From NCBI GenBank assembly GCA_031278735.1, contig JAITJU010000033.1, positions 1-8,867 of the forward strand: a DNA stretch of 8,867 bases. The letters are read 5' to 3'. The stretch is from Zoogloeaceae bacterium. GTDB taxonomy: Bacteria > Pseudomonadota > Gammaproteobacteria > Burkholderiales > Rhodocyclaceae. The position numbers and the translations under genes were made by a program. Under the pieces are notes generated by a model. That model was not told the origin of the DNA. It saw only the letters and a program-made list of their open reading frames with translations, and did not search any database. Below, piece after piece: positions 1 to 6,262 of the stretch (its first letter is position 1; the number at the start of each line of letters is the position of its first letter).

Positions 1-447
1 GGCATCATCATCGTCGATTTCATCGACATGGAAAACCGCGAACACAGAAAGGCAGTGCTGGCCGAATTCAACAAGGCGCTGGAACGCGACCATACCCGCC
101 TGACGGTCAATGGCTTCACCGCGCTGGGACTGGTGGAAATGACCCGGAAGCGCACCCGCGAATCGCTGGCGCACATTCTTTGCGAACCCTGTCCCACCTG
201 CGCCGGACGCGGCGAAGTGAAGACCGCCCGCACCACCGCCTACGAAATTCTGCGCGAGCTGCTGCGCGAGGCCCGTCAGTTCGACGCGCGCGAATACCGC
301 GTCCTAGCGGGTCCCGCCGTGATCGACCTGCTGCTCAACGAAGAATCGCAGGCGCTGGCCATGCTCTCCGACGACATCGGCAAACCCGTCTCCCTTCAGG
401 CTGAAGCCAGTTACGCCTGTGAACAGTATGATATTGTATTGCTGTGA
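1..447 (+). CDS. rng: Ribonuclease G, C-terminal part (5' end outside window)
   Basis: This is the last 148 codons of an RNase E/G family endoribonuclease, open from the first base of the window and ending in TGA at 445-447. RNase G cleaves single-stranded AU-rich RNA and matures the 5' end of 16S rRNA. The visible part starts inside the catalytic core (GIIIVDFIDMENREHR) and continues through VNGFTALGLVEMTRKRTRESL. It then reaches the zinc-link cysteines in CEPCPTCAGRGE, around visible residues 61-72. In this family that CPxC motif holds the zinc that joins the protomers. The protein stops about 75 residues after the motif with a hydrophobic end (EQYDIVLL). This is how RNase G ends, whereas RNase E continues into a long disordered scaffold, so RNase G is preferred. 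The N-terminal S1 domain is not in the window. hypF follows directly on the same strand. Confidence 0.93.
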   Translation, partial: GIIIVDFIDMENREHRKAVLAEFNKALERDHTRLTVNGFTALGLVEMTRKRTRESLAHILCEPCPTCAGRGEVKTARTTAYEILRELLREARQFDAREYRVLAGPAVIDLLLNEESQALAMLSDDIGKPVSLQAEASYACEQYDIVLL

Positions 448-489
448 GCCGTGCCGAAGCGGTGCCTTGCGGCATTTGAACGACCGAAA

Positions 490-2892
490 ATGACGAGTTC
501 CCCGCCGCCTGGGCGCCCTCGCGCCGTTGCCGCGCCCTTGCAATCCTTCGACTTTCTGGTTACCGGCCTGGTGCAGGGCGTGGGGTTTCGGCCTGCGGTC
601 TGGCGGCTGGCGGCGGATTTGCGGTTGGCGGGCTGGGTGCGAAACAGCGCGCGGGGCGTGGAAATCCACATCGAAGGCGACGCGGCGCGACAGGCGGATT
701 TTGTCCAGCGCCTGCCGGGGGCCGCGCCGCCGCTAGCGCGGATCGATCATATCCGCAGAGCGTCTGCCGCGACGGAAGGCTGCGTTGATTTTCGCATTCG
801 GCAAAACGCGGCGGCGGAAGAGGCGGCGGCGACGCTCACTACCGCCATCGGCCCCGATCTGGCGCTGTGCCGCGACTGTCTGGCGGAGCTTTTCAGTCCG
901 CATGGCCGTCGTTACCGCTATCCCCTGCTTGCCTGCACCTGCTGCGGCCCGCGCTACAGCGTCACCCGCCGTCTGCCTTACCAGCGCGCCGCCACCAGCC
1001 TTGCGTCGTATCCGCTGTGCGCGGATTGCGCCGCCGAATATGCCGATCCCGCCAACCGCCGCTTTCACGCCGAGACCGCGGCCTGCCCGGTCTGCGGCCC
1101 CGCGCACCGGCTGCTGGACGCCAAGGGGCGGGCGCTTGCCGAAGATCCGGCGGCGGGCGCGTGGCGGCGCATTCAGGCGGGCGGCATCATGGCCATCAAG
1201 GGATTGGGCGGGTTTCATCTGGTTTGCGATGCGAGAAATCCCGCCGCCGTCGCCCGTCTGCGCCAGCGCAAACAGCGCGACGCAAAGCCTTTCGCGCTCA
1301 TGGCCGCCAATCTGACGAGCCTTGCGGCCTGGGTGGAAGTGGATGCCGCCGCCGCCCGGCTGCTGACGCAGGAAGCTCGCCCCATCGTGCTTTTGCCCGC
1401 AAAGGCCGATCTTTTGGGTATCGCGCCCGGACTTGCGCGACTGGGCGTCATGCTGCCCGCCACCGCCATGCAATGGCTGCTCTGGCATGAAGCGGCAGGA
1501 TGTCCGCCGGGTCTGGCGTGGATGGATGCCGCGCAAGAGACGCTGCTCGTCATGACCAGCGCCAATCCCGGCGGCGAGCCGCTGATCTGCGATGACGCGC
1601 AGGCCCTCGCGCGTCTTGCCGACATTGCCGACGCCTTCTGGCTGCACGAGCGCGCCATCGTGGCGCGCTGCGACGACAGCCTGATTCTGCCCGTGGAAAC
1701 GTCCGCGCCGGTTTTTCTCCGGCGCGCCAGAGGGTATACGCCCGTTGCCATTCCTCTGGCCGACGATGGTCTGCCGGTGCTGGCGCTGGGCGCGCATCTC
1801 AAGAACGCGATTTGCCTCGTCCGCCAGCGCGCGGCGTTTTTATCCCAGCACATCGGCAGTCTCGATAACGCCGCCAGCCTGCTGTTTCTGGAAGAAACCG
1901 CCGAACACCTGATGCGGACGCTGGCTGTCGAACCGGCTGTCATCGCGCATGACCTGCATCCGGACTATCCTTCCACCCGGCTGGCGCAGACGCTGGCGGA
2001 GCGGCTTGCCGTTCCCGCAATCGGCATCGCCCATCACCACGCGCATCTTGCCGCCGTCTGCGCCGAACATCATCTGCGCGATCCCGTGCTGGGTCTGGCG
2101 CTGGACGGCGCCGGGCTGGGAACGGACGGCGCGATCTGGGGCGGCGAACTATTGCGTCTGGAACAGGCGGATTTCCGGCGTCTGGGGCATCTTGCGCCGC
2201 TGCCGCTGCCCGGCGGCGACCAGGCGGCGCGCGAACCCTGGCGCATGGGCGCGTCTTTTCTCTTTTGCGCCGGACTTCGCGAGGAAATCGCGCCCTGGCT
2301 ATCCCGCCGTTTTCCCGCGCGGGCGCTGGCAGAGTCTGCCGAAGCGATTGTTGTTCTGCTGGAAAAAAAGCTGCGCTGCCCGCCGAGCACCAGCATGGGA
2401 AGGGTGTTCGACGCCGCCGCCGCGCTTTTGGGCGTCTGCGCCGTAAACCAGTACGAAGCGCAGGCGGCGATGCAACTGGAAAGCCTGGCGCTGCGTTACA
2501 AGGCGGCGCGCGGCAGGGGTAGAGCGTTGCCGCTGGCGCAAGCCTGCGTTCTGAACGACGGCGTTCTCGATCTCTCGCCCTTGCTGCTTGCCTTGCTGAC
2601 CGAAACCGACGCGGCGCGGGGCGCGGCCTGTTTTCATGCAAGCCTTGCGCGCGCGCTCATCCATTGGGCGGCGGATGCGACCGCAAAAACCGGCATCCGC
2701 GTTCTCGTTGCCGCGGGCGGCTGCCTGCAAAACGCGCTGCTTGTCCAATGCCTCCTGAAAGATTGCGCCGCCGCTGGGCTGACCCTTTGCCTTCCTCGCG
2801 CCGCCCCTCCCGGCGACGGCGGCCTGGCGCTGGGGCAGGCGTGGATTGCGAGGGCAGCGGGCAGCGGCGTTCTTGCGCGAATGACAAGTTGA
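490..2892 (+). CDS. hypF: HypF, carbamoyltransferase for [NiFe]-hydrogenase maturation
   Basis: HypF uses carbamoyl phosphate and ATP to carbamoylate the C-terminal cysteine of HypE, which supplies the CN ligands of the [NiFe] active site. All expected parts are visible, numbered from this start. The N-terminal acylphosphatase domain has VQGVGFRP at 28-35. Two zinc fingers of the form C-x2-C-x18-C-x2-C use Cys127/130/149/152 and Cys177/180/199/202. A YrdC-like domain spans about 224-410 (IMAIKGLGGFHLVCDA). The Kae1-like domain has the metal-binding HHHAH at 515-519, LDGAGLGTDGAIWGGE near 538 and a GDGGLALGQ end. The length of 800 residues is slightly above the ~750 of E. coli HypF. The start is uncertain: ATG 490 is preferred, but a GTG at 451 (13 codons longer, 3 bases after the rng stop) and a TTG at 538 are in frame, and none has a clear Shine-Dalgarno. 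No other hyp gene or hydrogenase gene is in the window. Co-transcription with rng is likely from the spacing. Confidence 0.95.
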   Translation: MTSSPPPGRPRAVAAPLQSFDFLVTGLVQGVGFRPAVWRLAADLRLAGWVRNSARGVEIHIEGDAARQADFVQRLPGAAPPLARIDHIRRASAATEGCVDFRIRQNAAAEEAAATLTTAIGPDLALCRDCLAELFSPHGRRYRYPLLACTCCGPRYSVTRRLPYQRAATSLASYPLCADCAAEYADPANRRFHAETAACPVCGPAHRLLDAKGRALAEDPAAGAWRRIQAGGIMAIKGLGGFHLVCDARNPAAVARLRQRKQRDAKPFALMAANLTSLAAWVEVDAAAARLLTQEARPIVLLPAKADLLGIAPGLARLGVMLPATAMQWLLWHEAAGCPPGLAWMDAAQETLLVMTSANPGGEPLICDDAQALARLADIADAFWLHERAIVARCDDSLILPVETSAPVFLRRARGYTPVAIPLADDGLPVLALGAHLKNAICLVRQRAAFLSQHIGSLDNAASLLFLEETAEHLMRTLAVEPAVIAHDLHPDYPSTRLAQTLAERLAVPAIGIAHHHAHLAAVCAEHHLRDPVLGLALDGAGLGTDGAIWGGELLRLEQADFRRLGHLAPLPLPGGDQAAREPWRMGASFLFCAGLREEIAPWLSRRFPARALAESAEAIVVLLEKKLRCPPSTSMGRVFDAAAALLGVCAVNQYEAQAAMQLESLALRYKAARGRGRALPLAQACVLNDGVLDLSPLLLALLTETDAARGAACFHASLARALIHWAADATAKTGIRVLVAAGGCLQNALLVQCLLKDCAAAGLTLCLPRAAPPGDGGLALGQAWIARAAGSGVLARMTS

Positions 2893-2914
2893 AGCGTAAC
2901 GCCGACTTCAGTTA

Positions 2915-2937
2915 TATACTGCGCGTTTTTTACGGAG
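2915..2937 (+). promoter_or_regulatory. Possible fabI -10 box and ribosome binding site
   Basis: The 56-base gap between hypF and fabI is AT-richer than its surroundings. TATACT at 2915-2920 matches five of six bases of the sigma-70 -10 consensus. The only -35-like hexamer, TTGAAG at 2889-2894, overlaps the hypF stop and sits 20 bases away, which is too far for a good promoter. GGAG at 2934-2937 lies 11 bases before the fabI ATG and is a reasonable ribosome binding site. fabI could be read from its own weak promoter or by read-through from hypF. Confidence 0.35.
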
Positions 2938-2948
2938 CACACCCAAAA

Positions 2949-3713
2949 ATGTTTAATCTGCATGGAAAAAAAGGGCTTGTCGTTGGCGTCGCCAACAATC
3001 AGAGCATTGCCTATGGTTGCGCCAAGGCGTTTGAGCTTTGCGGCGCGGATCTGGCCGTCACCTATCTCAACGCCAAGGCCGAGCCGCATGTGCGTCCCCT
3101 GGCGGAAATGCTGGGCGCGAGCATCATAGAGCCGCTGGACGTGGAACAGCCCGGCGAACTGGAAGCGGTTTTCAAGCGCATCGAGGAAAAATGGGGGCGG
3201 CTGGATTTCGTGCTGCATTCCATCGCTTTCGCGCCCAAGGACGACCTGCATGGCCGCGTCACCGATTGCAGCCGCGAAGGGTTCATGCGCGCCATGGATA
3301 TTTCCTGTCATTCTTTCGCGCGCATGGCCAGGCTGGCCGAACCCCTGATGAGCGGCGGCGGCTGTCTGCTGACCATGAGCTACATGGGCGCGGACGAAGT
3401 CATCAACAACTATGGCATGATGGGGCCGGTCAAGGCGGCGCTGCAGTCGGTTTCCCGCTATCTGGCGGCGGAACTGGGTCCCAAGGGCATTCGTGTACAT
3501 GCCATTTCTCCCGGCCCCCTGAAAACCCGCGCCGCTTCCGGCATCAAGTCGTTTGATTCGCTGATGGAGGCGGCCGTCGAACGCGCGCCGCTGCACACCC
3601 TGGTATCCATCGAGGACATCGGCGCGCTGGCGGCCTTCCTGGCCAGCGACGTCGCCAGAACCATGACGGGCGGCACCATTCACATCGACGGCGGCTACCA
3701 CGTCGTCGGCTGA
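2949..3713 (+). CDS. fabI: Enoyl-[acyl-carrier-protein] reductase (NADH), FabI type
   Basis: This short-chain dehydrogenase performs the last step of each fatty acid elongation round, reducing trans-2-enoyl-ACP with NAD(P)H. It has 254 residues, close to the usual ~260 for FabI. The nucleotide-binding loop is GVANNQSIAYG at 13-23, of the divergent FabI kind. The catalytic Tyr145, Tyr155 and Lys162 lie in SYMGADEVINNYGMMGPVK and match E. coli Tyr146/Tyr156/Lys163 (Y-x6-K). SPGPLKTRAASGIKSF at 187-202 is the typical substrate-binding segment. The C-terminus ends in IDGGYHVVG, lacking the longer E. coli tail. Phrases such as SIAFAPKDDLHGRV suggest the FabI subclass common in pseudomonads, burkholderias and rhizobia; this is from memory. 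ATG 2949 is chosen because it begins the conserved N-terminus and has GGAG upstream, although the frame is open further upstream inside hypF. It converges on uspA with 24 bases between stops and no clear terminator. Confidence 0.92.
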   Translation: MFNLHGKKGLVVGVANNQSIAYGCAKAFELCGADLAVTYLNAKAEPHVRPLAEMLGASIIEPLDVEQPGELEAVFKRIEEKWGRLDFVLHSIAFAPKDDLHGRVTDCSREGFMRAMDISCHSFARMARLAEPLMSGGGCLLTMSYMGADEVINNYGMMGPVKAALQSVSRYLAAELGPKGIRVHAISPGPLKTRAASGIKSFDSLMEAAVERAPLHTLVSIEDIGALAAFLASDVARTMTGGTIHIDGGYHVVG

Positions 3714-3737
3714 AGGCGGGCGCGCGGTTTTGCCGGG

Positions 3738-4181
3738 CTACCGGTAGACCAGCACCGGGATTTGGGAGTGGGTCAGCACCTTGTTGGTTTCGCTGCCCAG
3801 GAGCAGGCCGCTGATGCCCCGGCGGCCATGCGAGGCCATGAAAATCAGGTCGCAGCCGTTCTGGTTGGCGGCGTTGATGATGGCTTCATAGGGTATGTCG
3901 CTGTTCGCGCTGATGGTCTGGCATTCCACGCCCGCTTCCTTGCATTCCTGCAGGACGAAGGCAAACACTTCGTTTGCCTGTTGTTCGGCCATTTCCGCGA
4001 ATTTTTCCGGCGAGGCCGGGTCGATGAGCGCGCCTTCGCCGAAGTAGGTGACGGGGTATTCCGGCTTGGCGAAAAAGGCCGTAATCCGCGCGCCGGTTTC
4101 GCGCGCGAAGGCGACCGCGTGCCGCACCGCCTTGTTGGAAAGTTCCGTGCCGTCCGTGGGCAGCAGTATGTGCTTGAACAT
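3738..4181 (-). CDS. uspA: Universal stress protein, UspA family, single domain
   Basis: This is a 147-residue cytoplasmic protein, the normal size for a one-domain universal stress protein. These proteins form dimers, often bind ATP, and rise in starvation, oxidative or respiratory stress. The N-terminus MFKHILLPTDGTELSNKA gives the first beta strand and the conserved Asp10. The nucleotide-binding motif is MASHGRRGISGLLLGS, with Gly119, nine residues, then Gly129-Ser130. The first glycine of the family motif is Ala116, a common variant. The C-terminus IPVLVYR is the usual last strand. The start is secure: AAAGGAG at 4188-4194 on this strand lies 6 bases before the ATG. The gene is convergent with fabI and divergent from phaC. 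USP genes are often found near PHA or anaerobic-respiration genes, so a shared stress response with phaC is plausible but unproven. The symbol marks the family; the exact paralogue cannot be told. Confidence 0.92.
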   Translation of the reverse strand: MFKHILLPTDGTELSNKAVRHAVAFARETGARITAFFAKPEYPVTYFGEGALIDPASPEKFAEMAEQQANEVFAFVLQECKEAGVECQTISANSDIPYEAIINAANQNGCDLIFMASHGRRGISGLLLGSETNKVLTHSQIPVLVYR

Positions 4182-4332
4182 GTCGTTCTCCTTTCAGTGA
4201 TTGTCGTGTCTTGCGAAATCGTTCTCGGAATCCGCCTTTTCCGTATTATCCGCGAAATTGCCGACGCCGCGCGTCTCCGTCTTTGGATGCAAATATGGTA
4301 TAAAGATGGGAGTCTACGTCAGGAGAGTCTCC
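4182..4332. promoter_or_regulatory. Divergent uspA/phaC promoter region
   Basis: These 151 bases separate the diverging starts of uspA and phaC and must hold promoters for both if each has its own. They are clearly less GC-rich than the flanking genes. Candidate + strand -10 boxes are TATTAT at 4244-4249 and TATAAA at 4299-4304, each five of six to consensus. Neither has a good -35 at 16-18 bases. On the - strand GATAAT (4245-4250) overlaps the first of these and could serve uspA. I see no FNR-type TTGAT-N4-ATCAA site or sigma-54 GG/GC pair. The assignment rests on position and base composition more than on any strong box. Confidence 0.45.
4308..4332 (+). promoter_or_regulatory. phaC ribosome binding site inside a small inverted repeat
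   Basis: AGGAGA at 4321-4326 is a strong Shine-Dalgarno, 6 bases before ATG 4333, and it decides the phaC start over the upstream in-frame ATG at 4201. The GGAG at 4322-4325 is followed after AGT by CTCC at 4329-4332, directly against the start codon. The two can form a 4-bp stem that would hide the ribosome site. A second GGAG at 4309-4312 could pair with the same CTCC instead and free the Shine-Dalgarno. The Shine-Dalgarno call is firm; a regulatory role for the pairing is inference. Confidence 0.6.
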
Positions 4333-6087
4333 ATGAGCGCCAAACCACCTTCATCCTCTGAACACAAGGGCTTCGATTTCAACGAGAGCAGCCCGCTGGA
4401 AGCCTTGGGCGAGAATATCAGCAAGCATCTGGATCCGTTCGGCGTCACCAGCGCCATGCTCAGCGCCCACATGGCCTGGCTGATGCATCCGCAGGAGCTT
4501 TCCCGCGCCATTGCCGCCCTTTCCGGCGACCTGCTGGCGCTGCAGGCGCATACTGCGCGCCGCGCTCTGGGCATTCCCTCGACGGACGTGGTGCTGCCCC
4601 ATGCCGACGACACCCGTTTCGCCGACCCGGCCTGGAGCGAATCGGCTTCCTGGGACATTCTCAAGGAATGGTATCTGGCCTTTACCCATCGCTTGCAGGA
4701 CATGTACTTTGAAACGCCCGGCATGAACGGCAAGGAACGGCGCCGCGCCGCCTTCTGGCTGCGCAAATGGCTGAACGCGGCGGCGCCCACCAACTTTTTC
4801 TGGACCAATCCCGTCGCCTTGCGCAAGTTCGTGGAAAGCCACGGCGAGAGCCTGCGAAACGGGATGCGGAATTTTTTCCGCGACGTTCGCGCCAACAACA
4901 TCCTGATGGTGGAAGAGGACGCCTTCCGGGTCGGCAAGGATCTGGCGACGACACCGGGCAAGGTGATTTATCGCAACCGTCTGCTGGAGATCATCCATTA
5001 CGCGCCGACCACGCCGAAGGTGCGCTCCGTTCCCATTCTCATCGTCACGCCCTGGATCAACAAGTTCTACATTCTGGATCTGACCGCCAAGAAGAGCCTG
5101 GTCAAGTATCTGGTCGATCAGGGATTTTCCGTGTTCATCACCAGCTGGAAGAATCCCACGGCGGACATGGCCGAGGTCACTTTCGACGATTATCTGCTGG
5201 AAGGCGCGGATGAGGCGGTGAAAAAGGTGCTGGACTTCTGCCAGGTTCCCAAGCTGCACCTCGTGGGCTACTGCATCGGCGGCACACTGGTCAGCACGTG
5301 GCTGGCGTGGGCCAATCGCCAGTACGGCCCCGGCAAGGTGCCGGTGGCGGACTGGAGTCTGTTTACCACGCTCACGGATTTTTCCCGTCCCGGGGATATC
5401 GAGGTCTTCATCAGCGAGGCGGGCATCAACGCGCTGGAAGAGACCATGGGGCAGAAAGGCTTTCTGGATGGTCGCGACATGGCTTCCTCTTTCCGCCTTC
5501 TGCGCTCCAACAGCCTGATATGGCATTACTGGACGCACAGCTATCTGTATGGCGAAGCCCTGCCGCCCTTCGACGTGCTGTTCTGGAACATCGATTCCAC
5601 CCGCATGCCCTTCGCCATGCATAGTTACTACCTGCGGGAAATGTATCTGAACAACAACCTCATCAAGCGCGATCGTCTGACCATCGCCGGACAGCCCATA
5701 GATATGCATCGCATCACCCAGCCGCTCTACGCGGTGACGGCCATCGACGATCACATCGCGCCGTGGACGCAGTGTTATCGCATTCGCAAATACATCAACG
5801 AGAACGCGCCGATGCATTTCGTGCTGTCGACTTCCGGCCATATCGTCGGCATCGTCAATCCGCCGGTCAATCCGCCCAAGCGCGCTTTCTGGTCGGGCGA
5901 ACCCGGCCCGAACGAGCGTTACGACGACTGGATGAAGCGCAGTAAAAAGCAGCCCGGAACCTGGTGGGAGGAATGGAAAACCTGGCTGGAAGCGCGCGGC
6001 GGCGAGCTGATAGACGCGCCGCCCGTCTCCAGCCGCAAGTATCCGGCGCTGGCGGATGCGCCCGGCGTCTATGTGCTGGAAAAATAA
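4333..6087 (+). CDS. phaC: Class I poly(3-hydroxyalkanoate) synthase, PhaC
   Basis: PhaC joins (R)-3-hydroxyacyl-CoA units into polyhydroxyalkanoate on the surface of storage granules. The 584-residue length is normal for class I (about 560-600). The N-terminal region (about 1-190) carries typical segments such as NPVALRKFVESHGESLRNGM. The C-terminal alpha/beta-hydrolase core contains the lipase-like box GYCIGG with the nucleophile Cys314 in place of serine. The other catalytic residues are Asp473 in AIDDHIAPW and His503 in TSGHIVGIVNPP; spacing matches Cys319/Asp480/His508 of Cupriavidus PhaC within two residues. PWINKFYILDL before the box is also typical. The C-terminus APGVYVLEK matches the class I ending. 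No phaE or phaR subunit gene is present, which fits class I. phaA, phaB and phasin genes are absent from the window, so monomers come from elsewhere. The start at 4333 has a strong ribosome site; the frame stays open to 4201 but that extension is not family-like. Confidence 0.96.
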   Translation: MSAKPPSSSEHKGFDFNESSPLEALGENISKHLDPFGVTSAMLSAHMAWLMHPQELSRAIAALSGDLLALQAHTARRALGIPSTDVVLPHADDTRFADPAWSESASWDILKEWYLAFTHRLQDMYFETPGMNGKERRRAAFWLRKWLNAAAPTNFFWTNPVALRKFVESHGESLRNGMRNFFRDVRANNILMVEEDAFRVGKDLATTPGKVIYRNRLLEIIHYAPTTPKVRSVPILIVTPWINKFYILDLTAKKSLVKYLVDQGFSVFITSWKNPTADMAEVTFDDYLLEGADEAVKKVLDFCQVPKLHLVGYCIGGTLVSTWLAWANRQYGPGKVPVADWSLFTTLTDFSRPGDIEVFISEAGINALEETMGQKGFLDGRDMASSFRLLRSNSLIWHYWTHSYLYGEALPPFDVLFWNIDSTRMPFAMHSYYLREMYLNNNLIKRDRLTIAGQPIDMHRITQPLYAVTAIDDHIAPWTQCYRIRKYINENAPMHFVLSTSGHIVGIVNPPVNPPKRAFWSGEPGPNERYDDWMKRSKKQPGTWWEEWKTWLEARGGELIDAPPVSSRKYPALADAPGVYVLEK

Positions 6088-6101
6088 CGCGCCGCGTTTT
6101 T
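6086..6101 (+). terminator. Weak intrinsic terminator candidate after phaC
   Basis: AACGC (6086-6090) and GCGTT (6094-6098) form a 5-bp stem with a 3-base loop that begins in the phaC stop codon, and a run of five T (6097-6101) follows and overlaps the stem. The stem is short for an efficient terminator. The position is right and no better candidate follows phaC, but the call is tentative. Confidence 0.3.
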
Positions 6102-6109
6102 CGTGTTTG

Positions 6110-6139
6110 CCGTCATTCCGGCGTCTGCCGGGATGACGG
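6110..6139. repeat. Palindromic intergenic hairpin, CGTCATTCCGGC type
   Basis: Left arm 6110-6122 (CCGTCATTCCGGC) and right arm 6127-6139 (GCCGGGATGACGG) form a 13-bp stem around a GTCT loop, with twelve Watson-Crick pairs and one G-T wobble. Arms of the type CGTCATTCC..GGAATGACG recur as dispersed palindromic elements in many proteobacterial genomes (established in general; this copy was not compared with others). No T-run follows on either strand, so it is not a classical terminator, though it could protect the phaC mRNA 3' end. Only one copy is in the window, so repeat status is inferred from resemblance. Confidence 0.6.
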
Positions 6140-6166
6140 GGCGCATTCATCAAGACGGCGGCATTA

Positions 6167-6198
6167 CGATTCCCCTTCAGCGATTCATAACGATTCAT
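6167..6198. repeat. Short CGATTC direct repeats upstream of the flavoenzyme gene
   Basis: CGATTC occurs at 6167-6172, 6181-6186 and 6191-6196. The last two extend to the identical octamer CGATTCAT, spaced 10 bases apart, which is one helical turn. They sit 65-95 bases upstream of the next start codon. They could be an operator for a repeatedly bound regulator or chance; no known regulator site is recognised. A run of eight T (6238-6245) lies between them and the start codon. Confidence 0.3.
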
Positions 6199-6262
6199 TC
6201 GGGCGGCGCGGCGGATTTTCTGCTACCCTTGCTGGCCTTTTTTTTGTTTGTCTGTAGCGTCG

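Noticed and set aside
733..1797. A 354-codon minus-strand open frame opposite hypF (and a similar 355-codon one at 2634-3701 opposite hypF/fabI)
   Set aside because: Low-complexity Arg/Gly-rich translations opposite well-supported genes; composition artefacts.
4201..4332. A 44-codon N-terminal extension of PhaC from ATG 4201
   Set aside because: The extension has no family resemblance and occupies the divergent promoter region; ATG 4333 has a strong Shine-Dalgarno and a normal class I length.
4351..6198. A 615-codon open frame on the minus strand opposite phaC
   Set aside because: It mirrors phaC, which has complete catalytic motifs and a strong ribosome site. Its translation is rich in Arg, Gly, Gln and His with no domain. 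Long antisense frames are expected in GC-rich coding DNA.
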